Shown here in pieces: positions 21,501-33,338 of a stretch of DNA of 64,000 nt. A program made the position numbers and the translations under genes. The DNA lies in assembly GCF_905404315.1 (NCBI RefSeq), contig NC_066292.1:4402001-4466000 (forward strand). Direction: 5' to 3'. How positions within the stretch are numbered: position 1 is the first letter of the stretch; every line of letters starts with the position of its first letter. Under the pieces are notes generated by a model. That model did not search any database and was not told the origin of the DNA. It worked only from the letters and a program-made list of their open reading frames with translations. The stretch is from Leptidea sinapis. Taxonomy: Eukaryota; Arthropoda; Insecta; Lepidoptera; Pieridae.

Positions 21501-21805
21501 GAATTGCTGTTCGTTAGTCTCGCTAAAACTCGATAACGGCTGGACCGATTTGGCTAATTTTGGTCTTGAATTATTTGTGGAAGTCCAGAGAAGGTTTAAA
21601 AGGTGAATAAATATTAAAATGCTCGGAATTTAATAAAAACAACAATTTTGTTTTTCCCTTGATGTGTCCCCCGTCGTTCAAAAATCAAATTGAAAGAATA
21701 GTTTAAAATTAATAACTAATTAGAATTTATACCTTTGTAACCTTCTCAGGAGGTAAAAAATAAACTTAATTTTATATACAGAACAACGTCTGTCGGGTCA
21801 GCTAG
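21468..21805 (+). mobile_element. Helitron-type element, second subfamily
   Basis: Starts TC followed by an (AT) run (21470-21496), then GAATTGCTGTTCGTTAGTCT and AACGGCTGGACCGATTTGGC, and ends GAACAACGTCTGTCGGGTCA plus GCTAG-T. The TC...CTAG ends and lack of inverted ends or duplication fit Helitrons. No Rep/helicase, so non-autonomous. Confidence 0.7.
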
Positions 21806-21919
21806 TCTTTGATTAAATTTATATGGGTTTAATAGAGTAATTATTACTTCTATTGCTAATATATTATGGAAACCTTGCCCCATAAATGAATAAATTAGTT
21901 GTATATAATATATAACATA

Positions 21920-22158
21920 ATATTGACATACTTTTACACAAATAATCTTGTCCCAAACTAGGCATACAGGCTATCTTTTGATAACGATATATTTAATACA
22001 ATACACTTACTTAAACATACAAAAATACATATTAACATCCAGGACTCGGAAACAAACATTGATATTCATCATATAAATGTTTGTACTTACCGGGATTCGA
22101 ACACGGGACCTTTTGCTCAGTAGGCAGGGTCGCTTACGACTGAGCTATATGGGACGTC
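21920..22158 (-). mobile_element. tRNA-derived SINE (family B), copy 2
   Basis: Minus-strand copy with a decayed head (ACGTCCCATATAGCTCAGTC) and B-box region GGTCCCGTGTTCGAATCCC, then the shared body and tail. Lies between two Helitron-type elements. Confidence 0.8.
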
Positions 22159-22190
22159 AATATATATATATTTATATATATACATAATTA

Positions 22191-22649
22191 CTAGCTGGCC
22201 CAGCAAACGTCGTATTGCCATATAACATACTATTAAAAAAATCAATTATTAAAATTTTGATGCAACCAATTCTCAGACCCACCAAATATATCGTACTACA
22301 ATCATTGTATTACATATTTTATTTATTAATAACCCTATATCGGTTTGGTGGATGGAACAGAATAATATAAAAATAGTGAAACAAAAATAGTTGTAGATCG
22401 TAGAAGGGCGAAAATTTAAATTTGTATATATTTTTCAGTGATGAAAAAAAAGATAAAATAAAAACAAATGTCAAAAAATAAATAAAAATAAATTACGGGT
22501 GGACTATCCTTAACATTTAGGGGTATGAAAAAAAGATATTAGCTGATTCTCAGACCTACTGAATATGCATATAAAATTTGGTAAAAATCAGTAAAGCCGT
22601 TTCGGAGGAGTAAGGTAACTAACATTGTGACACGAGAATTTTATATAGA
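22191..22649 (-). mobile_element. Helitron-type element, first subfamily
   Basis: On the minus strand it opens TCTATATAAAATTCTCGTGT and closes GGCAATACGACGTTTGCTGG, then GCCAGCTAG. The internal AACGGCTTTACTGATTTTTAC and GGTCTGAGAATCAGC parts are shared with 31378-31697 and 46826-47146. Non-coding. Confidence 0.7.
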
Positions 22650-22856
22650 ATTTTATATCGAAGATGTTGTATACAATATGTATATTATAACTTCGAATAA
22701 TTGAGTGAAACTCTTTTAATGCAACAAGCTAAGGCTCCAGTGTTTTGTAAATTGCTTATAGATGTTAATGGAATTGCTAAAATACGTTCTAATTACTAGA
22801 AATGTAAAAATGCAAAACGTAAAGCATGTAAGCATTTTGCATTAATACTGTTACTT

Positions 22857-23157
22857 TTTTTTATTAAAATAAGGGACGAGACGAGCAGGACGTGCAGCTG
22901 ATGGTAATTGATGCGCCCTGCCCATTACAATGCAGTGCCTCTCGATTCTTGAAAAACCTCAAAAATTTGAGCGGTACTACAACTGCCTTGAGACATAAGA
23001 TGTTAAGTCTCAATTGCCCAGTAATTTCACTAGATACGGCGCCCTTCTACAACACAGTAATGCTTACACATTACTGCTTCACGGCAGAAATTGGCGCCGT
23101 TGTGGTATCCATAATCTAGCCGGCATCCTGTGCAAAGGAGCCTCCCATTGGTAAACT
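22857..23157 (-). mobile_element. SINE-like repeat family A, copy 6
   Basis: Nearly full-length minus-strand copy from the T-rich side (22855-22862) to GGAGCCTCCCATTGG. Carries small deletions in both hairpins. The 75-codon frame inside it is incidental. Confidence 0.75.
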
Positions 23158-23482
23158 ACTAGTAGTCTAACATGACTTCATTTAATTTAAATTAAAGTAG
23201 GTAGTTAAATATTGGAATATATTGGAGAGCTTCCGACTATGTAACTTTCTATTGCATTTGCAATTAATTATGTTAATTGAATTCAAACTAATTCATTCGA
23301 CAGATGGCGATGACTAATAACGAGAAATAATGTTTAAAGAGGAAAAATTTTGATGCAAAATATTGCTGAGTCATCGTTCGGGCATGGCGTGTTGTACAAA
23401 TTACAGTTGCAAGCCCCATATTAGATTAAAACTATTATTACAATGACTTTTAAGAACTATTATAATGTGAACGATTTAGAAA

Positions 23483-23893
23483 AAGGATTGGTCTCCACTG
23501 CGCTCCAACTAGATACCGCACTACCTAAGCACAAAAGCTTTTTATTACGGCCACTATTACACGAAGCATCTTGACACTCAATGGCATCTTTCAAATTTTG
23601 TAACATACGCTTCGTGTTATTTTACATTGATATTAATAAAATACAAAATACTTACTGACTATATGTGATCCCAGTGTCTTTCTTATTTCTTGTAGTATTA
23701 TTTTTACAAAGTTTTACTACGCAACCCGGCATTTTAGTTTCAATTACTTTCAGGCACTTCAACGTCACACATTGTTCAAGACTGGTTCGTGTACGCCCAC
23801 TTGGGCGTAGTATTCGTTGCACTTTGCGACTAAAAAAGCTATTGTTCTTAAGTAGTGCGGTATCTCGTTGGAGCGCAGTGGAGACCGATCCTT
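23483..23893. mobile_element. MITE with about 45-base inverted ends
   Basis: AAGGATTGGTCTCCACTGCG at the left and the complement CGCAGTGGAGACCGATCCTT-type sequence at the right. The inverted match continues, with few mismatches, for about 45 bases (GCTCCAAC.AGATACCGCAC). Non-coding; no clear target duplication. Confidence 0.75.
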
Positions 23894-24119
23894 AATTTAA
23901 GGTGTACTAGTATGATGTGAGGCATATGAAACATTCTAAATTTAATTCATGGGATGAAAGGCGACAGGGTGACGTAATAAGGATCATGTTACATTACCCT
24001 AGGCTGTAAGTACTTTTGTAATGCATCGCCGATCATTTTTTTACACTGTTATCGTTTGAAGATTCCATCAATAACAGCTGTAAATATAAACTTACGAGCA
24101 TAAATGTGTATTACCATTC

Positions 24120-24535
24120 ATCACTTCAGCCGGAAGACGTCCACTTCTGGACACAGCCCTCCCCCAAACATATCCATGACGATCGGTCCTGCGCTGCCCT
24201 CATCCAAGCTATTCCGGCGATCTTGACCAGATCGTCGGTCCATCTTGTGGGGGGCGTAGCAATACTAAGTCTTCCGGTACGTGGTCGCCATCCGAGGACT
24301 TAACTGCCCCAACGGTCATCTGTCCGTCGAGCTTTGTGCCCTGCCCACTGCCACTTCAGTTTCGCAACCATCTGGGCTATGTCAGTAACTTTTGTTCTCC
24401 TATAAATATCCTCATTTCTGATTCGATCACGCAGGGAAACTCCGAGCATAACCACTCTCCATTGCCCTCTGAGCGACAATTTGCTTTCACATAAGGCTAT
24501 ATATACATGTATATAGTTAGCGACCACGTCTGCGT
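24120..24535 (-). mobile_element. LINE C-terminal fragment (WQWAGH...RRTD type)
   Basis: Minus-strand frames encode SLRDRIRNEDIYRRTKVTDI and KLKWQWAGHKARRTDDRWGS, then, in another frame, WRPRTGRLS and PTRWTDDLVKIAG to a stop. This is the end of a lepidopteran endonuclease-reverse-transcriptase LINE. Frames are broken. Related fragments lie at 26385-26690 and 44718-45055. Confidence 0.8.
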
Positions 24536-25330
24536 TCCGTATATCATCACTGGCAACACACACTGTTTAGAAACCTTACGATCATATTTTGTAGAATTAA
24601 CTTTTTGCTACCAATATGAGATATATTGTGTATTGGGTATATCTTTAATCAGATTTTTTTAAGAGTTTTTTTTACTAAAAATAAAAATCTAGTTCTTTGA
24701 TCAACATAGTAATATCAGTAATTATTATAACCATATTATCTTACATGTAAACTTAATTATTTTTTTCATAAGAGAGTGAGATTTGAGATAGAGAACTTAT
24801 TATTACGTTTGGTGTAATAACTCTATAATTTTATTAATTAAGAAGAACTCTATTTAAAATTTGATATGTGTGTCTAACTAATAAGCTGTTTTTACTGTGT
24901 TTCGATGATCAAAATGTACGAATAAAAGCGGCTCTAAGATAGGAAATTTTATCATCTCCGTATTTTCAAGTAAACGATGCTTAATGCTGGTTATATAAAA
25001 AGGCGATTAGTAAGTTTTATAACAAAAGACTTCATTATGAAAATTATATGTGAATTGTGCTCCCTGCGAATGCGAATAAAACTCTATTTGCTCTCTCTGT
25101 AGATCACATTTCAGCGTTATACAGGGTATAATCGTCGAATGAGACCAGGCGATTATTCCGTCACTATTACAGATATCAACAAACTAACTGACATTGAAAG
25201 TACGTCACCTAATCAGTAGTATGACATCAATAACTTTATAAAAATCAAATAATAAGTATAGAAATGTTTGATTTTAAACACATCCACTTATCATTTAGTA
25301 TGAGATTACTAGAATGGTGTTAGTTTCCTT

Positions 25331-25594
25331 TTTTTTTATTGACACACTTTTTACACAAATTATCTTGCCCCAAGTTAAGTATATATAGCCTGTGTTATGG
25401 GTTACAAGACAATATACTTACTTAAACATACATAAATTCATATAAACATACATAAATACATTTAAACATCCATGACTCGAAAACAAACATCCATATTCAT
25501 CATATAAATTCTTGCACCTACCGGGATTCAAACCCGGGACCTCTAGCTTAGTAGGTAGGATCGCTAACCACTCGGCTATACAGGTCGTCAAAAG
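25331..25594 (-). mobile_element. tRNA-derived SINE (family B), copy 3, with target-site duplication
   Basis: Full-length: head GACGACCTGTATAGCCGAGTGG and B box GGTCCCGGGTTTGAATCCC on the minus strand, through to the T/A-rich tail. The 10-base TAGTTTCCTT occurs directly at both flanks (25321-25330 and 25595-25604), so this insertion is fairly recent. Confidence 0.85.
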
Positions 25595-26103
25595 TAGTTT
25601 CCTTACTTTAAGAGTTTTTTTAGCTAAGTACTAATATTAAAGAAAACTGTTTAGTAACCTTACAAAGTAATAAAACTATTTTTTAATAAATAATATTTAT
25701 TTCTTAGTAATAACAACATTTTGTGTTCATGCAGATGTTATTGATTTCTGCAATAGTTACAGAATAATCAGCTGGTCACACTTAATGATAACCCTGTATA
25801 TCTCAGTTAATTTTTCTTTAATAATATTTCGAAAATCGTCTGAGGAGTTTGTTAAGCCATCTACATTATACATGTAAATCAGTTGCTCTTGCCAGTTCTT
25901 TGATTTTTTCTACTTATATGGTTTATAATCCTGATCCTAAAAAAACGATACCCAACATCATAGTTTTGATTTTACTCTGTTTTTAAGAAGAGATTCAATT
26001 GGCCTTATGGAAAGGATTCGTTCTTACTTTTGTAGAGGTGCGTGATCTTAAAAAAATTAGTTAATCATGAATTTGCTAAATATATAATATATTGTTTGAC
26101 GAA

Positions 26104-26345
26104 AACAAATCAAATCAAATTCATTAATGAGTGTCAAAAGTTTTCTTTTCTTTTTACACTTACCACCACTTCGGTAAATGTTGCTTTAATGTTTGTTGCC
26201 AATTAGAAGAATTGTCAATAACTTTCTTGCCAATTCTTCTAATAGGCAAGAGACTCATTGCCATTTTTTTAAAAAACAACATGTACAACAGTTTCATCAT
26301 TTTACAAATCATTTCAATTACAATATATGTAAAGTGATGTTTCCT
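26104..26345 (-). mobile_element. LINE 3'UTR fragment
   Basis: Same arrangement as 9505-9760 (AAATCAAATCAAATTCATTA, TGTCAAAAGTTTTCTTTTC, GCAAGAGACTCATTGCC). Non-coding remnant. Confidence 0.45.
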
Positions 26346-26384
26346 CGGGTTTTCAACATTGAGATCTGAAGCTTTTTTTTCAAT

Positions 26385-26690
26385 ACACAGCTTGTGTATC
26401 TTATCGTAGGAGAATCAAAGTCATCGGCATAGCCCAAACTATTGCGAAACTGATGTGGCAGTGGGCAGGGCACATAGTTCGACGGACAAAATGGTCGTAA
26501 AGTCCTCGAATGACACCTTACCGGAAGACGCAGTGTTGGTAGGCCCCCCACAAGATAGACCAACGATCTGGCAAATATCGCCGGAATAAGTTTGATGAGG
26601 GCAGCGCAGGACCGATCGTCGTGGAAATCATTGGGGGAGGCCTTTGTCCAGCAGTGGACGTCTTCCGGCTGATGATGATGATGTGTATAT
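26385..26690 (+). mobile_element. LINE C-terminal fragment
   Basis: Plus-strand counterpart of 24120-24535: broken frames read LMWQWAGHIVRRTKWS, then TGRRSVGRPPTR-like and DRSSWKSLGEAFVQQWTSSG, ending in TGATGATGATGATG, a tail repeat seen on such LINEs. A family A copy follows immediately. Confidence 0.75.
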
Positions 26691-26696
26691 TACATG

Positions 26697-26915
26697 TGGG
26701 AGGCTTCATTGCACATGATGCTGGGAGAGCCACACCGACACCTTGTTCTGCTGTGAAGTAGTAGTACGCAAGCATTATCGTATTTCTGTTTGAAGGATGA
26801 CGCAACTAATGAAATTACTGGGCTGAAGAGAACATCTTATGTCTCAAAGTCACGAGTGCAATTGTGATGCCGCAGAGAATTTTAGGTTCAATCAAGAATC
26901 CTGACTACTTAACAT
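26697..26915 (+). mobile_element. SINE-like repeat family A, copy 7 (degenerate)
   Basis: Recognisable from GTGGGAGGCTTCATTGCACA, AATGAAATTACTGGGC and CATCTTATGTCTCAAAG, with many substitutions and loss of the 3' third. Confidence 0.6.
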
Positions 26916-27124
26916 GAGTGTCTTGCGAAAAACGTCGTGAAAAAAGTATGTATGTTTGTGTGAAATGTGCAAAAACAAATTTCTTGAATCTTGGGAGATC
27001 AATATAGATCATGATATAATATTATGTTAGTAGATTCATTCACTCGCCAAGAAATCTATCCACATACGTGTTCCTTTTAACTGTAAGCCGATATCTTTCG
27101 CGAGGTGACAGATTGCTAATGGGG

Positions 27125-27320
27125 AGGGTGTTAAATAGGTGAAGGGAAGGTCAGGTCGCCAAGTGTTCCGGTGCAGTCCACGGGGCACCTCAGCTCATCT
27201 CGTCGTAGGGGATCACCGAAATGTAGGTGAATGTTTGCACTGGGGTCTAACCCTCTTTGCACCTTACGAGCTAAACAATTGAGACCAACCTGTCGCTTTG
27301 CGGGGATATGCAACCCTTAT
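27125..27320 (-). pseudogene. Coding-like 60-codon fragment, probably transposon-derived
   Basis: The minus strand reads HIPAKRQVGLNCLARKVQRG and LHFGDPLRRDELRCPVDCTG. It is GC-richer than its surroundings and has a protein-like composition but no start context or domain I recognise. Likely a fragment of a mobile-element or retroposed frame. Confidence 0.35.
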
Positions 27321-28239
27321 TGCAAAATAATAAGCTAATGCATTACTATTTGCGGTATGTAGTGTCACATCTAGTTTGTGGCAAGTTATTTGTAAGTAAT
27401 ATTGACGATTCGTCATTGGGGGTTTCATGTCTATCAATACTGATACACTGGCATCGTTATAAATTGAATTAAACTGTAAAATACTAATTAAGGGATTGCT
27501 CCCATGCCTTCCAAGTTAAAAAAATGTCAAAAAGTGGTTTGAATAGTTCGATACATACATAAACTTGAGACAAGTTATTATTGTTGCCATTTGTAATTTA
27601 TGACTTGTTAACATATTAATGGCATCCTGGGGCTTCTAGATTTTTTTATATATTATTAAATATCGTAAAAATATCATAATATTATGGATAACGCAATGTC
27701 ATGATTTCGGTAGCATCATAGAAGTTCTTCATTTAATTAGTTACTACGATACGCAACTAAATATGTGTATACCATACTTACTACCTACCAATAGGCAGAT
27801 TTGTGATTGTGTGTGTGTGATTTAGTGACAAAATACCAATATTTGCGGAAATGTCACCTGCACTCGATGTCATCAATTGGTCTTATTAAAATATAGTTTA
27901 ATTAATTATTAATTGATTGATTGGTTTGTACGACTATATGTCATATTTGTGAATAGTGACGCTGTTATGTGGGAATTAATGTTATATAATAATTAATTCT
28001 TATAATATCTATTACTTCCGGAAGACCTTTAAATTATAATGAAAAACATCTGAAGTCTTTTTTTAAATACTTCCTCATCAATACTATGACGTAAGAGTAC
28101 GACCATACATTATATATTACGAAAGAGAGAAAATCAACTCAACTCTTCAAAGTACTGTTCTAATACGCCTAAGTTTTATTACGCCAAACTCGAATCAAGT
28201 TAAAAGTGCGTAGGGTCGGCGTGCGATAGTTGTGCGCGC

Positions 28240-28850
28240 TAACGGATCGATATTGAAAGCTTTCGACAACGGATCGAAGCGCACAGCGAATGTGCTTCGA
28301 ATCCCGCCAAATGCAGCGACAGCTGTGCGTAGCTCGTAGCCAGCGCGAGCGTAGAGGCGGCGCCTTGGGTATTATTATTATTTGTAAACAAGCGTGTGCG
28401 GGCGCGAGGGGGGGCGCGGCACGGGGGGAGCTCGTCACGTGACCGCCGCTCATTGGTCCCCGCGGCAGCTGCGTTGAGCGCGAACCACGAGCTTCGAGCG
28501 CGTTCGACTCTCGCCGGCGGCCAGACGCTAGTCCTCCGCCGTACGCCGTCGCGTCAACAAGCGCGACCCATGCCCAAGCAGCGCGACACGCGACCAACTA
28601 ACACGCTCGGTTTTTGTTTATTTTACGCGCGTCCTCCGTTTTGTTGCCACATCGAAAGGGAGGCGGATGGATGAAGCGACCAGAGAAGGTACCAGTGTTT
28701 TGTGGAAGTGTGTTAAAGTTGTGAGCTTTTTTGTGGATTGTTTAGTTAGCGGCAGTCGAGCGTGAAGCGGATTCCCGTGTGCTTCCGCCAGGGCTTTCGA
28801 TGCAGCTTTCGCAAATTGTATATTTATGTAAAAGTTATTTGTTTAATTCT
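28240..28850 (+). promoter_or_regulatory. CpG-rich candidate promoter / first non-coding exon (probably Tet)
   Basis: This is the only long GC- and CpG-rich stretch in the window. It holds a palindromic E-box (TCACGTGAC at 28435-28443), an inverted CCAAT box (ATTGG at 28452-28456) and multiple GC-rich runs, with no TATA box noted. Open frames on both strands here reflect the GC content. It lies about 20 kb upstream of the Tet 5'UTR exon on the same strand, and that exon has a strong acceptor with no other obvious first exon. Possible donors are GAGAAG|GTACCA (after 28688) and TCAC|GTAAGT (after 29017). Neither gives a frame into the Tet ORF, so the exon would be non-coding. Assignment to Tet is inference. 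Confidence 0.55.
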
Positions 28851-29884
28851 ACCACGGACTTCAAAGAATACGCTACTCTTTATTTCAAGTAGAATTGACT
28901 TTATAATGTTTATGTAGAGCTAGTGAAAACTTTTCCCACTTAGTGTTTTAATGGAAATGCATGCGTAAAAGTAGATTTGTTTGATCGATCTGTTTATGTA
29001 GAGTTGCTAATAGTCACGTAAGTAATAAAATATGCATGTTACTGTACATACAATATCTTGACGTATTCGTTCATTCATGAGTCGTCATTGATTTGTTGTT
29101 ATAAAGTATTTAGTGACGGTAGTCGTCAAATACTCGAATTAAGGGTATGACGCATCGGAGTGTCATTGTGTTTCTGCACGTGATGTCACATAATTTAACC
29201 CTTTGTGCAAACTTTACACGAGACCCAACGTACTGGTTCCCTTGCGGTACTGACTCTACAAAAATCGTAAATATCAAATCTTCAAACAAGAGTTTCGAAG
29301 AATTGTAATCATGTGTTGTACCACTGATGACATAATCTTTTTGTATTGCTTCGAATAAATTACAATAACTCAGCACTGATACAAATTATTTTATCGATAA
29401 AAGTCTCGGACCAACTCTAACCAATCTCCGATTGTTCCGATAATTTTCTTACGTACGTACTCCGTACTTACATATTCTTATGACACTCAATAAAGAGACT
29501 AAAAGATTAATTTTGAATGTGTCTAATTCCAAATAATATAAATGAATCATGGAACATCTCTTTCTCGTACATTCTTATCACACACAATAATTGATTCTTA
29601 ATTCAAAAATATTCAGAACCTTGTTCTCGATACAATGTGTTGTGTTTCTGTTATTGTTTACTACAAATCTTTGTCGTCATTCATAAATATTCTGTACCTT
29701 GTCAATTAATTAAAGCAATCAGCAAGCAAATTTCAATGTCATAATATGCATAATTTTTTGGGAATATCAGTTTTTTGAAAATTTTGCATTGTCATATTAA
29801 CTTTAATTGCAGATTAATACAATGATTGCATCTTTAATTTACAACAATAAACATAAACTTCTTATGCCTACTTCTCGGTTAAGT

Positions 29885-30245
29885 CGAGTTAGTACCTAAG
29901 TCTTTTATTGGGCGATGTATATGTTTTTACAAGATGATCCCAGAAAATGTAAAAAACAAATGTGTTAAGTACCAAATTCAAAAGGATTGTTTAAAAACGT
30001 TTGTGTAGGAAAGGTTACTATGACGTACCTAAATTACTTTCTTAATGATACCACAGACTGGGAATGGAGCGAAGGCCCTCAGGCTATTTAATTATAAATT
30101 TTAGTCTACGATAGTTTAGTGTATATATTATATGTGATTCTTCTTTAGTATGTTCTTCTCAGGTCTTAGGAAAACTTTTTGGAAGTTTTTTTTTATAATT
30201 CAGTAAGTGATTCTATATCCTATTTTGAATTAAAAAAAATTTAAT
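29885..30245 (+). mobile_element. LINE 3' fragment
   Basis: Matches the complement of 16960-17400 (GGTTAAGTCGAGTTAGTA, TATTGGGCGATGTATATG, GGCCCTCAGGCTATTTAATT, AGTATGTTCTTCTCAGG). Frames are broken. 5'-truncated. Confidence 0.65.
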
Positions 30246-30399
30246 TTCAATTAGAACTATAAAGTATAGGTATTCCAATGTTAAGTATTTTTCTTATGTG
30301 ACTATAATATGATCGGTCTCTTCCTTTGGCAATACCATTAATTCAATTAATTTAGTTTCATTAATATTACAACAACATTAATTATTGAATCGGATTTTT

Positions 30400-30795
30400 A
30401 CATCGCATTTTCTTTACTATTTCATTCACATTCAATCGGATTTCGTTCGCTGTTTCATTCTCATTGAATCATATTATGTTTACAATTTCAATCACATCCA
30501 ATCGTACTTTGTTCACTAGTTCAATCAAATTGAATCGGATATTGTTTACTATTTCATTCTCATCGTCTTGGATTATGTTCACTAGTTCAATCAAATTGAA
30601 TCTGATATTGTTAACTATTTCATTTTCATTGTTTCGGATTTTGTTCACTATTTCAACCTCATCAACTCCGGCTTTGTTCACTATTTCAATCAAATTTAAT
30701 CGGATTATTTTCACTTTTCATTTTCATTGAATCCGATTATTTTCATTCACATTGATTCTAATTTAGTTCACTATCTCATTGAATCGGGTTTTGTT
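30400..30795. repeat. Minisatellite of about 33-base units
   Basis: Degenerate tandem units of the form TTGTTCACTATTTCATTCTCATTGAATCGG. Because the unit is a multiple of three and lacks stops in two frames, both strands show an 80-88-codon repetitive open frame (period 11 residues, EIVNNIRFNLI-like on the minus strand). Not regarded as a gene. Confidence 0.7.
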
Positions 30796-31377
30796 CTATC
30801 CAGCTCTTTGGAAGAATAGCTGAGACAGGACCTACACAACAATTGCATTTGAATCACAATATGTTACTTTGATATAATACAAGGAAAATATCAATTTTAT
30901 TTATACGTAGAAGAGTTTACAGTCAGTTAATTTTTTCACTTTAGTTACTGTTTCTGTTTTTGCATTTAATACCTGGCCATGCGACGCAAAACAGGATGTA
31001 TCTAAGTCTATGTCTTTATGTTTGTGCCGCTCTAGAGTCGGTCTGATTTTTATAATTCTGATATCAATTGGATCGTCAATTTTGAAATTGCTGCAGTCGG
31101 AAAAGATTTTCTGCATTTATATGGAACTAGCTGTTTCCTACGACGTCGCGGTAGTCCACGTGGACGCTATAAAATAACAAAAATACTATGCCTGCATCTA
31201 GCTAGATATTACGTACCCATCTTATACTCGGGCACACGTACAAACAAACAAACAGGCGAAAAGAAAAAAAAATCAACAAAGTAGTTTTTTGGGTTTGTTA
31301 TTGTTTGTAGAACACAAAGCAAGTGTTCCTTAAAAAATATTAAATGTAAAGTTTTTACTTTATGATTTTATTAAATA

Positions 31378-31697
31378 CTAGCTGACCCAGCAAACGTTGT
31401 ATTGCCGATATTAAAATCGTGATACAAAAGTAACTGTTGATCGTGGATGGGTGAAAATTTGAAGTTGTATGTATTTTTTAATGCCGCCTCATAAGCGAAG
31501 CTGCCTCGAAGCGAAATTAAAAAAAAAATAAAAAAAAAATCGTGTCGACCACCCTTAACATTTAGGGTGATGAAAAATAGATGTTGTCCGATTCTCAGAC
31601 CCACCCAATATGCAATCAAAATTTCATGAGAATCGGTCAAGCCGCTTCGAAGGAGTTTAACTACAAACACCGCGACATGAGAATTTTATATATCAGA
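31378..31697 (-). mobile_element. Helitron-type element, first subfamily
   Basis: Minus strand: TCTGATATATAAAATTCTCA to GGCAATACAACGTTTGCTGG, then GTCAGCTAG, bracketed by TC and CTAG. Interior shared with 22191 and 46826. No coding capacity. Confidence 0.75.
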
Positions 31698-32337
31698 TGT
31701 ATAATAATAGATTGTAACAGACAGATAGCTAAATCATGTACCTCTGTCAACTCGAAGCCCCAGCTACTAGACGCAAGCACTGCAGCTGACATAGGCAGGT
31801 GTGAGTCGAGCTGGCCACCGTTCCACTGACCCGCACAATACATAAATCACATGCTTTCAATTAATGTTACATATCGAGCTAAAAGAAAGTCTCACGTACA
31901 CGCCTGCTAATATCAGCAACTACTAATAGTGGGTCACCCAAGGCGATTTTACATAATTAATATTTCTTAAACGTTTTACATTAGAAGAAGCACAGGGTAT
32001 GCAAAATCATGTACAGGTAAACACTACATGCTAATTTGGCTTATCATTATTTTATAAATCTAAAAGTCAGTTAATCAGGAATCAACCAAAACCAGAGATG
32101 AACAAAAATATTACAAAGTAATTTAAAAGTCAGCAATACCTTCATATTAACAATTTTATATATGTCTATATATGCTAAATATTTTGGAATAAAAGATACA
32201 ATGTCTATTTAATAAAATACCTTATAAAAAGTTTTGAAATACATAATATATACATTTGAATTGAATGAAGAATCCTTCTTTTTGCTCTGCGGTCGTGAGC
32301 GGGCTATATCTTATAAACCGCGATAGTATAACAGTTG

Positions 32338-32793
32338 CAGACTTAAAAAAAAACTTGGTATAAAGTTATAACTGTGAATAAACCAAGAATATTGAAAATG
32401 ATATTTTGCTTATGATTGGTTTATTCGGACGTATAACGTTTCCCGCGTTTACTTGCAAGGCTTGGCATTCGGAAAAATTCAGAATTATCATTGTATTGAC
32501 AGTTTTGTCAGTGATATAATCGACTCTCACGGCCTTACAAATAAAATTGGCATAAAGTTATAACCAAGCATAAACTAAGAATATGTAAAATGTTTACAAA
32601 TAGACATTTTGCTTACGAATGGTTTGTTCGGACGTATGATGTTTCCCGCGTTTATTTGCAAGGCAGCTTGTCATTCGGAAAACTTCAGAATTATCATTGT
32701 ATTAACAGTGTTGTCAACGGTATTGTAAACATTTTGCATTTTTTTTGTTTATCATCAGTTATAACTTTATACCAAGTTTATTTGTAAGGCCGT
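32338..32793. mobile_element. Tandemly duplicated repeat with inverted ends
   Basis: A block of about 190 bases (TTTATTCGGACGTATAACG, TTTCCCGCGTTTACTTGCAA, CATTCGGAAAAATTCAGAAT) occurs twice in tandem, 32338-32525 and 32531-32720. The second unit is bracketed by CGGCCTTACAAATAAA (32531-32546) and its complement ending at 32793. Probably a MITE plus a partial duplicate. Confidence 0.6.
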
Positions 32794-33338
32794 TGAATTT
32801 TAGCAGAGTGTGCCGCCATACAAGAAATAATAAAAATCCAAAATGGCGGCCATACAAATTCAAAAGTTGTGTCTTTTACAAAAGTCCATATTGTTTGTTA
32901 AATTTTGTACGTTGCGGAACCCTTTGTGTGCTACATCACACACTTCTTCTAAATCAGTTGATAAAACGAGTATTCATTGCTCAATAAAAGCATGTTGCAA
33001 GCAATATACGCCAATTGGTGTATTGGTCCGCTATCCGCCAAGACAATACCGATGCTCCCACGGATAATCGAATAAACGCCTTCCTCTGTGAACGTGATAA
33101 TGTCGAGTCAAGTTCATGCGAGTACGCGATGAAAACAAATAAACAAATTGACCAATTACGTGTGAGTTAGCGGTAGTACCGGACACTATTAGTACAGATT
33201 GTGCAACGCGCATCCTACTTAGTGCCGTGACGTCCTTTTTCTAGGCGCGGATTTCGGAAGCCATTAATTGTTATTTGAAAGCGTATTAACAACTTTACTA
33301 TCATAACAATGTTTTGTACATTTAAAGTGTTATAGAAA

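Noticed and set aside
28169..28674. Long frames on both strands (142 and 92 codons) at about 28.2-28.7 kb
   Set aside because: GC-rich CpG island composition removes stop codons; the translations are Arg/Ala-rich without domains.
28667..28688. ATG with donor (MDEATRE or MKRPEK) as the true Tet start
   Set aside because: Joining either frame to the exon at 48812 meets a stop (after about 14 or 28 codons), so it can at most be a uORF.
30464..30730. Repetitive 88- and 81-codon proteins
   Set aside because: Explained by a minisatellite with a unit divisible by three.
30464..30795. CRISPR-like regular repeat
   Set aside because: Units are contiguous and degenerate without unique spacers, in a eukaryotic intron.
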